Part shown: positions 7,963-15,521 of the stretch, in pieces | How positions within the stretch are numbered: the first letter of the stretch is position 1 | How the letters are laid out: each line of letters begins with the position of its first letter | NCBI GenBank assembly: GCA_036501845.1 | Contig: DASXZO010000089.1 | Coordinates: 1-25,293, forward strand | Reading direction: 5' to 3' | Source of the DNA: JBBREP01 sp036501845 | GTDB lineage: Bacteria > Actinomycetota > Acidimicrobiia > IMCC26256 > PALSA-610 | Length of the DNA: 25,293 bases | Made by a program: the position numbers and the translations under genes | Notes under the pieces: model-generated | The model's input: the letters and a program-made list of their open reading frames with translations, nothing else | Told to the model about the DNA's origin: nothing | The model's database searches: none

Positions 7963-9081
7963 ATGCGCACTCCGATCTGTGAACAGCTCGGTATCGAGTT
8001 CCCGATCTTCGCCTTCTCGCACTGTCGCGACGTGGTCGCCGCGGTCACGAACGCAGGCGGCTTCGGCGTGCTCGGCGCGCTCGCCTACGAACCCGAGCGG
8101 CTCGAAGTCGAGCTGAACTGGATCGAAGAGCACGTGCGCGGCCGTCCCTACGGCGTCGACTTCGCCATGCCGGTGAAGTACATCGGTAAGGGCGGTGGGG
8201 CCGAGGCGTCGCCCCAATATCTGCAGTCGCTCATCCCAGAAGAGCACCGCCACTTCGTCGACGAGCTGCTCACGAACGCCGGCATCCCGGCGCTCCCCGA
8301 CGACGACGAGTCGGTGCCGAAGGCCGCCGGGCTCAACGTCGACGAAGAGGGTCCCGGCCAGATCGAGGTGACGCTCAGCAAGCCGAACGTGAAGATGGTG
8401 GTGAACGCGCTCGGGCCGCCGCCGCCGTACATCGTCGAGCAGTGTCACGACGCGGGCATCCTCGTGGGCGGCCTCGTGGGTTCACGACAGCACGCCGAGC
8501 GCCAGGTGCAGAGCGGCACCGACGTGCTCGTCGCGCAGGGCACCGAGGCCGGCGGGCACTGCGGCGAGATCTCGACGATGGTGCTCGTGCCGCAGGTGGT
8601 CGACGCAGTCGGGCCCGACGTGCCGGTGCTCGCTGCGGGCGGCATCCACGACGGCCGGCAGATGGCCGCGGCGATGGCGCTCGGCGCGCAAGGTGTGTGG
8701 ACCGGCTCGATGTGGTTGCTCACCGCTGAGGCCGACATGTACCCGGAAGTCACCGACAACCTGCTTGCCGCGCAGTCGCCCGACGCGATCCGTTCACGCG
8801 TGATGACCGGCAAGCCGGCGCGGCAGTTGCGCACGAAGTGGACGGAGGCATGGGACCAGCCGGGCGCGCCCGACACGCTGCCGATGCCGCTCCAGGGTCT
8901 GCTGTTCAACGAGGCGTCGCGCCGCATCTCCCGTGTGCACAACAAGGAGTTCGGCGGCTACCCGGTGGGTCAGGTGATCGGCAGCATCGACCGCGTGCGC
9001 CCGTCGAAGGACCTCGTGCTCGGCATGGTCGAGCAGTGGATCGAGACGGTCGGCGGGCTCAACGAGCTGATGTCAGAGTGA
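7963..9081 (+). CDS. Nitronate monooxygenase / 2-nitropropane dioxygenase family protein
   Basis: The 372-residue protein is an FMN-binding TIM-barrel of the NMO family. It starts MRTPICEQLGIEFPIF and GGFGVLGA, contains GTDVLVAQGTEAGGHCGE (the FMN-phosphate/active-site histidine region), and then VPVLAAGGIHDGRQMAAAMALGAQGVWTGS. Known members oxidise alkyl nitronates to carbonyls plus nitrite. Many actinobacterial paralogues act on unknown substrates, so the function here is family-level only. The start is ATG 7963, preceded by AAGAGGTAAGAG, a usable ribosome binding site. It probably follows the amine oxidase in the same transcript. Its 3' end overlaps the 3' end of the convergent esterase gene by nine bases (9073-9081), leaving no room for separate terminators. 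Confidence 0.9.
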   Translation: MRTPICEQLGIEFPIFAFSHCRDVVAAVTNAGGFGVLGALAYEPERLEVELNWIEEHVRGRPYGVDFAMPVKYIGKGGGAEASPQYLQSLIPEEHRHFVDELLTNAGIPALPDDDESVPKAAGLNVDEEGPGQIEVTLSKPNVKMVVNALGPPPPYIVEQCHDAGILVGGLVGSRQHAERQVQSGTDVLVAQGTEAGGHCGEISTMVLVPQVVDAVGPDVPVLAAGGIHDGRQMAAAMALGAQGVWTGSMWLLTAEADMYPEVTDNLLAAQSPDAIRSRVMTGKPARQLRTKWTEAWDQPGAPDTLPMPLQGLLFNEASRRISRVHNKEFGGYPVGQVIGSIDRVRPSKDLVLGMVEQWIETVGGLNELMSE

Positions 9082-10140
9082 GTGCTGGCGGAAAAAATGC
9101 CAGATCAGCGCGTCGGCGTTGATCGTCAGCGTCGTCTTGCCGACGACCTTCTGCATCACCGGCAACGCCGAGAACGCGCTTCCCGGCCAGCTGTGGCCGC
9201 CGCCGGTCACCCGGTAGAGCTCGACCTCTGACCCCTTCGGGCAGGGATACGACAAGAGCGTCACGTCGCTCGTGACCTTGTGCTCGCGCAACGTCAGCGT
9301 GCAGCCATTGCGTTTCGCCCAGGCCGCGAGCTGCTGCGGCACCGACGGTGACTTCGAAGCGCTCTTGATGCCCTTGACGGCACCGAGCTTGCCCTTGCCA
9401 TCGGGCGTCGGGAGGTTCAACGCGGCCGGGCCGAGGCCACCGTTGTACGCGACGAATTGGTCGGCCGTGCCGTGGAACGAGATGACCGGCACCGGGCGTA
9501 CCGGCTTGCAGCCCTTGATGACCGCGGTGATGCCGGCGACCGGCGCGACTGCCGCGAAGCGATCTGCGAATTGACATGCAATCGACGAGGTCATGAACGC
9601 GCCCTGCGAGAGGCCGGTTGCGTACACGCGGTTGGTGTCGACACACACCGTGCGTTCGACGTCGTCGAGCGTGTCGCCGATGAACTTCAGGTCCTTCGAA
9701 CCGAGCGTCGTGTCCCAGTGCGGCACAGGACCGAGGCCGTTCGGCGTGACTGTGATGAAACCGTTCTGGTTGCCGTACGCGCCAAGCCGCGTCATCGCGG
9801 CCTCGATGCTCGCGCCTTCTTCGTAACCGTGGACATCGACGACGAGTGGCATCGGGACGGACGCGCGGTACGACGACGGCACGTTGCGCAGGTACCAGCG
9901 ATCGACGCCGCTCGACGTGATGTGCACGGTGCGTTGCCCGGGCGCGGGCGCCGGCTTGGAGCACCCCGCCGACGGATTGGCCGCGGCAGCGACAGCGCGC
10001 GCGGCCGTGCGCGGGGTGGTGGTGGTCGGACTCGTGACGGCCGCCTTGCTCGAGCTCGACGAGCAGGCTGCGAGCACGACTAGGAGCGTGAGCGTGGACG
10101 CCGTTGCCACGGCGGATCGACGTGTGGATCGTGACGGCAT
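9073..10140 (-). CDS. Secreted lipoprotein esterase, PHB-depolymerase/LpqC-like alpha/beta hydrolase
   Basis: The 355-residue product begins with a basic N terminus, a hydrophobic core and a lipobox (VLAAC, Cys26), then a Ser/Thr/Ala-rich linker to about residue 60. This indicates a lipoprotein held on the outer face of the membrane. The hydrolase domain shows an oxyanion-type HGYEEG (104-109), the nucleophile elbow GLSQG with Ser178, Asp227 in HGTADQFV, and His316 in GGGHSWPG. These make a complete catalytic triad. The arrangement matches the Esterase/PHB-depolymerase and LpqC-like families, which cleave polyester or feruloyl-type esters; the actual ester is unknown. ATG 10140 is chosen over 10167 because GGGGGAG lies just upstream. 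Confidence 0.87.
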   Translation of the reverse strand: MPSRSTRRSAVATASTLTLLVVLAACSSSSSKAAVTSPTTTTPRTAARAVAAAANPSAGCSKPAPAPGQRTVHITSSGVDRWYLRNVPSSYRASVPMPLVVDVHGYEEGASIEAAMTRLGAYGNQNGFITVTPNGLGPVPHWDTTLGSKDLKFIGDTLDDVERTVCVDTNRVYATGLSQGAFMTSSIACQFADRFAAVAPVAGITAVIKGCKPVRPVPVISFHGTADQFVAYNGGLGPAALNLPTPDGKGKLGAVKGIKSASKSPSVPQQLAAWAKRNGCTLTLREHKVTSDVTLLSYPCPKGSEVELYRVTGGGHSWPGSAFSALPVMQKVVGKTTLTINADALIWHFFRQHSL

Positions 10141-10224
10141 CGATCTCCCCCATTGGCAGCCCGGCATGCGTGGCGCCGCACGCTACCCACGGCGAACGCA
10201 CCGAGGCGGCGCGGGCCGGTCGGG

Positions 10225-10230
10225 TACGAT
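10225..10230 (+). promoter_or_regulatory. Candidate -10 element of tRNA-His
   Basis: TACGAT at 10225-10230 lies 11 bases before the tRNA-His gene, which fits an actinobacterial -10 box with a start just ahead of the tRNA. No convincing -35 is visible. The 100-bp stretch from the esterase start to the tRNA otherwise holds nothing I recognise. Confidence 0.35.
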
Positions 10231-10241
10231 GCAACGCTCCT

Positions 10242-10316
10242 GGTGGCTGTAGCTCAGGTGGTTAGAGCGACGGGTTGTGGTCCCGTAGGCCGGGGGTTCG
10301 AGTCCCCTCAGTCACC
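10242..10316 (+). tRNA. tRNA-His (anticodon GTG)
   Basis: The acceptor GTGGCTG (10243-10249) pairs with CAGTCAC (10309-10315), allowing one G-T pair. The anticodon stem ACGGG/CCCGT holds the loop TTGTGGT, so the anticodon is GTG. The histidine-specific extra G-1 (10242) faces C73 (10316), which confirms identity. The T loop is TTCGAGT. Confidence 0.95.
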
Positions 10317-11262
10317 CTGATCCGGTCGGCGCTCCCGAGCGCGTGGCCGTCGGCGCGGCGCTGCCTGTGCTGTCGCTCGCGAGCGCGCCGCGCAGTGCAG
10401 ATTCGATCGTCACGTATTCGAAGGCGAAGCCGCTTGCCTCGAGCTTCTTCGGGAACACCCGCTGGCCGCTGAGGAACAGCTCGTCGGCGAGCTCGTGACC
10501 CAGACCGGCGCGCAACACCGCCGACGGCAATGGCACGAACGCCGGGCGGTGCACCGCTTCGCCGAGCAGCTTCGTGAACACCTCGTTGGTGACCGGGTGG
10601 GGCGCGGTGAGGTTGACCGGCCCACTGATGTCGGCGTGGTCGATCACGTGCAGGATCGCCCGCACCTCGTCGACGATCGAGATCCAGCTCATGTACTGGC
10701 GGCCCGAACCGAGCTTGCCGCCGAGCCCGAGCTTGAACGGCAGCAACAGCTTCGCAAGCACGCCGCCGTCGGCGCTCAGCACCAGACCGGTGCGGATATT
10801 GACCACCCGGATGCCGGCCTCGCTCGCGAGCGTGGTCGCGGCCTCCCACTCGCGACAGAGCGTCGCGAGGAAGTCTTCGCCCGGCGTCGAGTGCTCGTCG
10901 AGCAGCTCCTCGCGGCCGCGATTGCCGTAGTAGCCGACGGCCGAACCCGACACGAGCACGGCCGGCTTGTTGGCGAGGCGCGCCAGCGTGCCAGCGAGCA
11001 GCTCGGTGGCACGGATACGGCTGTCGCGCAGCCGTCGCTTCTTCGCCTCGGTCCAGCGGACGGCGGCGAGCGGCTCACCCGCGAGGTGCACCACGGCATC
11101 GAAGCCGTCGAGGTCGCCGTTGATCTTGCCCTGCTCCGGCTGCCACGACGGCGAGTGATCGGGCTGACGTGTGAGCGGCACCACCCGGTCGCCGCGCGCC
11201 TCGAGCGCGTGGGTCACTCCTCGGCCGATCAGCCCACTCGAACCGGTGATGAGCACATCCAC
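10312..11262 (-). CDS. TIGR01777-family epimerase/SDR protein
   Basis: A 316-residue atypical extended short-chain dehydrogenase. The N terminus DVLITGSSGLIGRG is the NAD(P)-binding GxxGxxG. AVVHLAGEPLAAVRW, the RIRATELL segment, SGSAVGYYGNRG and the C-terminal DELFLSGQRVFPKKLEASGF are hallmarks of the TIGR01777 (YfcH/SDR39U1-like) group. These proteins are widespread; their substrate is not established. The start is placed at GTG 11262, immediately before the Rossmann strand. The frame stays open to 11349, but that extension has no family similarity and would run into the tRNA-Lys promoter region. The last codons overlap the tRNA-His gene on the other strand: the TGA is complementary to 10312-10314, inside the acceptor stem. 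Confidence 0.85.
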   Translation of the reverse strand: MDVLITGSSGLIGRGVTHALEARGDRVVPLTRQPDHSPSWQPEQGKINGDLDGFDAVVHLAGEPLAAVRWTEAKKRRLRDSRIRATELLAGTLARLANKPAVLVSGSAVGYYGNRGREELLDEHSTPGEDFLATLCREWEAATTLASEAGIRVVNIRTGLVLSADGGVLAKLLLPFKLGLGGKLGSGRQYMSWISIVDEVRAILHVIDHADISGPVNLTAPHPVTNEVFTKLLGEAVHRPAFVPLPSAVLRAGLGHELADELFLSGQRVFPKKLEASGFAFEYVTIESALRGALASDSTGSAAPTATRSGAPTGSG

Positions 11263-11319
11263 GACACCGAGACTACGGACCGTCGGGGTACTCGACCGAG
11301 TCAGGTCGGGCCCGTTCGG

Positions 11320-11325
11320 TATGAT
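11320..11325 (+). promoter_or_regulatory. Candidate -10 element of tRNA-Lys
   Basis: TATGAT at 11320-11325 is a near-consensus -10 box 26 bases before the tRNA-Lys gene. No good -35 at normal spacing is seen. It is also in the divergent space upstream of the TIGR01777-type gene. Confidence 0.4.
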
Positions 11326-11331
11326 CTCCAG

Positions 11332-11347
11332 GCTCACTCCGGTGAGC
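11332..11347. other. Perfect small hairpin just before tRNA-Lys
   Basis: GCTCAC (11332-11337), loop TCCG, GTGAGC (11342-11347): a perfect 6-bp stem with a four-base loop, five bases upstream of the mature tRNA. It may lie in the 5' leader removed by RNase P. No function can be claimed. Confidence 0.4.
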
Positions 11348-11351
11348 ACCT

Positions 11352-11425
11352 GCGCCTCTAGCTCAACTGGTCAGAGCGTCGGACTCTTAATCCGCAGGTT
11401 CCGGGTTCGAGTCCCGGGGGGCGTA
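11352..11425 (+). tRNA. tRNA-Lys (anticodon CTT)
   Basis: The acceptor GCGCCTC (11352-11358) pairs with GGGGCGT (11418-11424) with two G-T pairs, and the discriminator is A at 11425. The anticodon loop is CTCTTAA, giving CTT (Lys, AAG). The T arm CCGGG/CCCGG surrounds TTCGAGT. No CCA is encoded. Confidence 0.94.
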
Positions 11426-11454
11426 CTTCAGCAGTCACATCCCTTCCCCTGCCT

Positions 11455-11472
11455 GGCGCGACTTTGCGCGCT
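11455..11472 (+). terminator. Weak hairpin downstream of tRNA-Lys
   Basis: GCGCG and CGCGC form a short stem around ACTTTG, extended by a G-T pair, 30 bases after the tRNA. There is no T tract. It is a possible terminator by position only. The rest of 11426-11566 shows nothing else clear. Confidence 0.25.
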
Positions 11473-11566
11473 TCAGTTACCGCAGAGGTAATGGAATCGC
11501 ACAAGGTCGAGCGTGCGGGTGATCACGAGTCGCGGCACGCGCGAACGGCCACTCGGGCGGAGATGG

Positions 11567-11959
11567 TCACGATCCCGCAGGCACCGAGTGATGTTCGTGG
11601 AGCACGATCCACTCGTCGCCGACGTGTCGCAGCCCGATCGTGAGGCGCACCGGAAAATCGTGGCCGTCGGCGCGGCACCGCAGCGTGGCGTACACAAACG
11701 CGACGTCGTCGCTCGCTTCGATGTGCAGGTCGACCGGTTCGAGGAACCCTTCTTCGCCCATCGCCGCGAAAAACTGCGGCCACGACTCGCGGTATGCCTC
11801 GATCCCGGTGAGCGCCGTGGGCGGCGGAACGTCGAACATCACGATCGCCTCGCTGTGTGACGCCGCGAGGTCTTCGAGATCGCGACGACGGATCGCGTCG
11901 AACCATGCGTCCACGACCGCCCGCACTTCGTCTACTGCCGCACTCACGTCAGATGACAT
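11567..11959 (-). CDS. SnoaL-like / NTF2-fold protein
   Basis: The 130-residue protein has the layout of the SnoaL/DUF4440 (ketosteroid-isomerase-like) NTF2 fold. An N-terminal helix (VRAVVDAWFDAIRRRDLEDLAASHSEAIVMFDVPPP) leads to GIEAYRESWPQFF, then beta strands ending LRHVGDEWIVLHEHHSVP. Family members are cone-shaped small-molecule-binding proteins, sometimes isomerases or hydrolases; no specific activity can be assigned. Start ATG 11959 has GAGGAG four bases upstream. It lies downstream of the leftward glycan operon (59 bp after the methyltransferase stop) and might be read through from it, but its own ribosome site and general fold do not tie it to that pathway. Confidence 0.82.
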   Translation of the reverse strand: MSSDVSAAVDEVRAVVDAWFDAIRRRDLEDLAASHSEAIVMFDVPPPTALTGIEAYRESWPQFFAAMGEEGFLEPVDLHIEASDDVAFVYATLRCRADGHDFPVRLTIGLRHVGDEWIVLHEHHSVPAGS

Positions 11960-12018
11960 GCCGCTCCTCGCTCACGCGGCTCAGCGTAGACACCTCCCGC
12001 GTGGCGAGCGACCCGGCG

Positions 12019-13485
12019 TCACGGCTTCGTGGCGCGCACCGTGATGAAGGCGGCGTGCCGCGGGTCGATGTGACCGAATGCCGATGCCAACGGGTAGTAG
12101 CCGGCGCCGGCGACATGGACGTCGGAGAAGCCGTGCGCGGCGACAAGCTCACGCAACCCGCGGTACGAGAAGATCCGCAGATGCTCCCAACCGGCATCGA
12201 GTGGCTCCATCCCGCGCATGTTCGCCAGCGGGTTGCCGAGACCCGAACCGGTACGACTCACGTTGGTAAGTGAGAAGGCCTGCCAACCACACATGAGCGA
12301 CGCGATGTTGTGCCAGCTCGCGAGATTCTCCGTTGAACACACGAGCACACCGCGCGGGCGCAGCACTCGGTAGATCTCGGCGATGAACCTGTCGGTGTCG
12401 TGGAGGTGCTCGATGACTTGGTTCGAGCACACGACATCGAACGACGCATCGCGAAACGGGAGACCTGTGTTGAGGTCAGACGACACGGTGGTAACGCCAC
12501 GGTTGCGGGCTGTGGTCGCTGCGGTTGACGAGAGCTCGATCCCGAAGCGCGCCGCGCCGTCGGGGGCGTAGCGGACCATGTTCGCGGCGTCCCAGCACCC
12601 GAGGTCGAGCACGTTGGCCGGATGTGGATGGCTGCGAGCCGCACGGGCGATGTCGTCGATGTTGTCGTTCATCGCGCGCGTGAACATGTGAGCGCCGGCC
12701 CGCCGCCACCGGCTCGCGCTCACCGACACCGCACGGGCTGGCATATGGGAGCGCGGTTCAGGTTCGGCGCATTTGGAACCGGCAAGAATGATGCTGCGCG
12801 CGCCCGCCGCGCCGAGCGCGCGATCTGCGCCCCGCTCGAGTGACCTCACAGCGGCCAACGTCGGCGCGCTCTGGGCGACGCGCCAGCACGCGAAGGGAAG
12901 ATGCGTACCCGACATCTCGGCGGTCCACGAGATTCCCGCGCGCTCGCCTACATCGCGCACGCTCCGGCGGGTCACCGCGGTGACCGCGGCATGCCGATAG
13001 CCCATGCGCGCGAGTGAGTTCCGGTTGGCGATCTCGACGACAACCGACCCGCCGGGACGCAGCACGCGTGCCAGCTCGAGGAGCGCGCGGTCCCAGTCCG
13101 GCACCCACTTGAGCACGCGGAGCGACACGACAGCGTCGAACGACGCGGTGTCGAACGGCAGCGGTTCGCCGAGGCGCGCGAGCACGGTCTCGGCGCTCGG
13201 GCAGCGCCGTCGAACAGTCGCGAGCATCTCCGGAACGGCGTCGAGCGCAGTGACGTTGAATCCGAGGTCGGAGTCGAGCACGCGCGTCACGCGACCGTTT
13301 CCAGCGCCCGCGTCGAGAACCCGCGCACCCGGGGCTACGCCGCGAAGGCCACGCCGAACGGCATCGAGCTCGCGGTTCGACACCCACCGCAGACCGGCGC
13401 CGCTGAAGGCCTGCGTGTCGTAGTCGGCACCCACGTTGGCGAAGTGAGCGTCGGACCGAATCTTGGCGAGCGTCTGTGTGCTCAT
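12019..13485 (-). CDS. Tandem SAM-dependent methyltransferase (two domains in one chain)
   Basis: A 488-residue protein holds two class I methyltransferase domains. The first has motif I VLDAGAGNGRV (residues 56-66), an LPFDTASFDAVVSLRVLKWV segment and LRPGGSVVVEIANRN, all typical of Methyltransf_11. The second begins near residue 290 with VLDLGCWDAANM and continues LPFRDASFDVVCSNQVIEHLHDTDRF and LRPRGVLVCSTENLASW. In the second, the glycine-rich loop is unusual, with W and A where G is expected. Such domains in glycan loci O-methylate sugars or modify lipid carriers; that role here is inferred from context. Start ATG 13485 overlaps the stop of the GT2-GT4 gene as ATGA, so translation is coupled. 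The open frame extends upstream to 13590 only as overlap with that gene. Confidence 0.83.
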   Translation of the reverse strand: MSTQTLAKIRSDAHFANVGADYDTQAFSGAGLRWVSNRELDAVRRGLRGVAPGARVLDAGAGNGRVTRVLDSDLGFNVTALDAVPEMLATVRRRCPSAETVLARLGEPLPFDTASFDAVVSLRVLKWVPDWDRALLELARVLRPGGSVVVEIANRNSLARMGYRHAAVTAVTRRSVRDVGERAGISWTAEMSGTHLPFACWRVAQSAPTLAAVRSLERGADRALGAAGARSIILAGSKCAEPEPRSHMPARAVSVSASRWRRAGAHMFTRAMNDNIDDIARAARSHPHPANVLDLGCWDAANMVRYAPDGAARFGIELSSTAATTARNRGVTTVSSDLNTGLPFRDASFDVVCSNQVIEHLHDTDRFIAEIYRVLRPRGVLVCSTENLASWHNIASLMCGWQAFSLTNVSRTGSGLGNPLANMRGMEPLDAGWEHLRIFSYRGLRELVAAHGFSDVHVAGAGYYPLASAFGHIDPRHAAFITVRATKP

Positions 13486-15521
13486 GCAGTGCCCTCGTAG
13501 TAGTAGTCGTCGTCGCGGGCCGGCGACACCGCGTGGTCGCCGGACGCGATCCCGTAGGCCTGTGCAGCGGCGTCCGCGACGCTGTGCCACCCGTCGGCCT
13601 CGGCGATCGTGCGGACGGCTCCCTGCGACAGGCGCGACCAGAGCGCCTTCGACGTGACGACTTCGACAATCGCATCGGCGAGCGCCGGCGCGTCGTTGAT
13701 GGGAACGACGCGACCGTTGACCCCGTCGCGCAGTATTGCTGTCAAACAGGCCACGTCGGTTCCGATGATGGGAAGGCCGACGGCCATTGCCTCCGCGGCG
13801 GTGAGCGCCGGCGGGATCGTCACATAGGGGAACTTGAACGGGAACACCGCCGCCGATGCCGCGGCAAACGCGTCCTGCAGACCGAGGCTTGGTTCGGTGA
13901 TGACCTCGATCGCATCGGACGACTCATGTCGCTCCGCCTGCGCCCGAACGTCGTCGGTCTCGGCTCGATCCAGCAGCAGCAGCCGGACGCGCAGGTTCGG
14001 CACGCGCGCACGGGCCGCAGGGATCGCTTCGAGCAGCGTGTCGATGCCGCGCACGGTCTCGGCCCGCCCGGCGAACACGATCACCGGCGCGTCGACGTCG
14101 AGACGGGCGCGGCGGGAATCGGGCGCGGCACCCGCGGTGCCCACCACGTGACAGTCGATTCCGGGGAGCCTCGCGGCCACGTGTCGATCCGGCGTGAGCA
14201 CGGCGCGTGTGCGCCCGAGGCGTAGAAGCGCGGCGAACACACGTCCGGGAACCACCGTCGACGCGACCACGCGTGCCTTCAGCACCTGCGAGCGCCGCGC
14301 CGCGCGCCACGACCCGCGGCGCAGCATCCGAAGGGGAGGCATCCGGGGCCACACGTAGATCGACGCGACCGTCGGGCACCCTCGCCACACGCGCAGTGGC
14401 GCCCAAAGACAGAGTGTCGGCCCACCGTGGAAATGGACCACGTCTGGGCGCACACGCGCCATCACCTCGTTGACGCGCGCCGGGCGCGTCAGCAGAAACG
14501 CGCTCATCGATCCTCCGACGGCGTGGGCCGAAGCGAAGTGCGTCCCGCCTCGCCCCACGCGAGCACTCAGGAGATGGTGCTCGCCGGGGCATCGGGCGAC
14601 GAGCTCGATCATCGAGCGCCCGATGCCTTCGTTGTCGGCGAACTCCCCGACCACATGCAGGACGCGGATCGTCGACTCGTCCGGCACAGGGACGTCGGCG
14701 ATGTGCACCAGGTTGTGGGCACGCAATGACTCGTAGCCGCCGATCGTGATACCGGCCGCTTCGCAGAGCTTCAGATAGAAGAGTCCGGCGGCGAGATCGG
14801 GACGGCGCGCGAGCGTCGCCGGCCGGCGGAACAAGCTCGTGCGCACGAGTGGGCGCCGGCGCGGCGAATGTCGGCGCGCGAGATAGCGGCCGCTCTCGCG
14901 CCCGTAGTAGCGCTTCTTGCGGTACTGCGCGAGCGGCGAGATCCGGCCGTCGTCGTGATGGATACGGGCTTCGATCCGCCCGGTGCGCCACCCGCTCGCC
15001 CGCACCCGGTCGGCAAGTTCCCAGTCCTCGAAAGAGGTGAGCGCCTCGGAGTAGCCGCCGACACGCTCGAAGGCCTCACGCCGAAATGCCCGCGCCGCCT
15101 CTACCCGATCGTCGCCGAGGTACAGCTGCTTCTCCAGCGCGCGGCAACGGGCGAAGAATCCGGTGCCAAAGGAGACCTCGGGGATCACGATCGATCCGAC
15201 TTTCGGGTCGGACGCGAACATCTCCACGCAATGCGAGGCGACATCCGGTTCGACGACCATGTCGGCATCGATGAACACCAGGATGTCGCCGTGCCCGAGG
15301 GCGGCGCCGCGGTTGCGTTGGGCCGTGCGTTCGGGGGCGAAGGTGGTGACGATGTCGGCGGTGTCGCGGGCGAGCTCGCGCGTGGCATCGGTGGAGTCGT
15401 TGTCGACCACGACGATTTCCACCGCGCCGTAGGTCTGGGCGCGCAGGGAACGCGTGCACGCGCCGATCGTGCGCGCGGCGTTCTTCGTGGGCACGACGAA
15501 GGAGACGAGCGGCGTGGTCAC
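13482..15521 (-). CDS. GT2-GT4 glycosyltransferase fusion
   Basis: This 679-residue protein joins two glycosyltransferases. Residues 1 to about 270 are a GT2 (GT-A fold) enzyme: VSFVVPTKNAARTIG, VEIVVVDNDSTDAT, the metal motif VFIDADMV (D85-x-D87), and EDWELADRVR. Residues about 285-670 are a GT4-like GT-B enzyme: IRVLHVVGEFADNEGIGRSM, PVIVFAGRAETVRGIDTLLEA and ALTAAEAMAVGLPIIGTD. The usual first Glu of the GT4 E-x7-E pair appears replaced by Ile, while the second is present. No membrane segments or signal peptide are evident, so it should act at the inner face of the membrane on nucleotide-sugar donors. GTG 15521 overlaps the preceding stop as GTGA, and its own stop overlaps the methyltransferase start as ATGA. 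No stop codon separates the two domains. Acceptors are unknown. Confidence 0.85.
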   Translation of the reverse strand: MTTPLVSFVVPTKNAARTIGACTRSLRAQTYGAVEIVVVDNDSTDATRELARDTADIVTTFAPERTAQRNRGAALGHGDILVFIDADMVVEPDVASHCVEMFASDPKVGSIVIPEVSFGTGFFARCRALEKQLYLGDDRVEAARAFRREAFERVGGYSEALTSFEDWELADRVRASGWRTGRIEARIHHDDGRISPLAQYRKKRYYGRESGRYLARRHSPRRRPLVRTSLFRRPATLARRPDLAAGLFYLKLCEAAGITIGGYESLRAHNLVHIADVPVPDESTIRVLHVVGEFADNEGIGRSMIELVARCPGEHHLLSARVGRGGTHFASAHAVGGSMSAFLLTRPARVNEVMARVRPDVVHFHGGPTLCLWAPLRVWRGCPTVASIYVWPRMPPLRMLRRGSWRAARRSQVLKARVVASTVVPGRVFAALLRLGRTRAVLTPDRHVAARLPGIDCHVVGTAGAAPDSRRARLDVDAPVIVFAGRAETVRGIDTLLEAIPAARARVPNLRVRLLLLDRAETDDVRAQAERHESSDAIEVITEPSLGLQDAFAAASAAVFPFKFPYVTIPPALTAAEAMAVGLPIIGTDVACLTAILRDGVNGRVVPINDAPALADAIVEVVTSKALWSRLSQGAVRTIAEADGWHSVADAAAQAYGIASGDHAVSPARDDDYYYEGTA

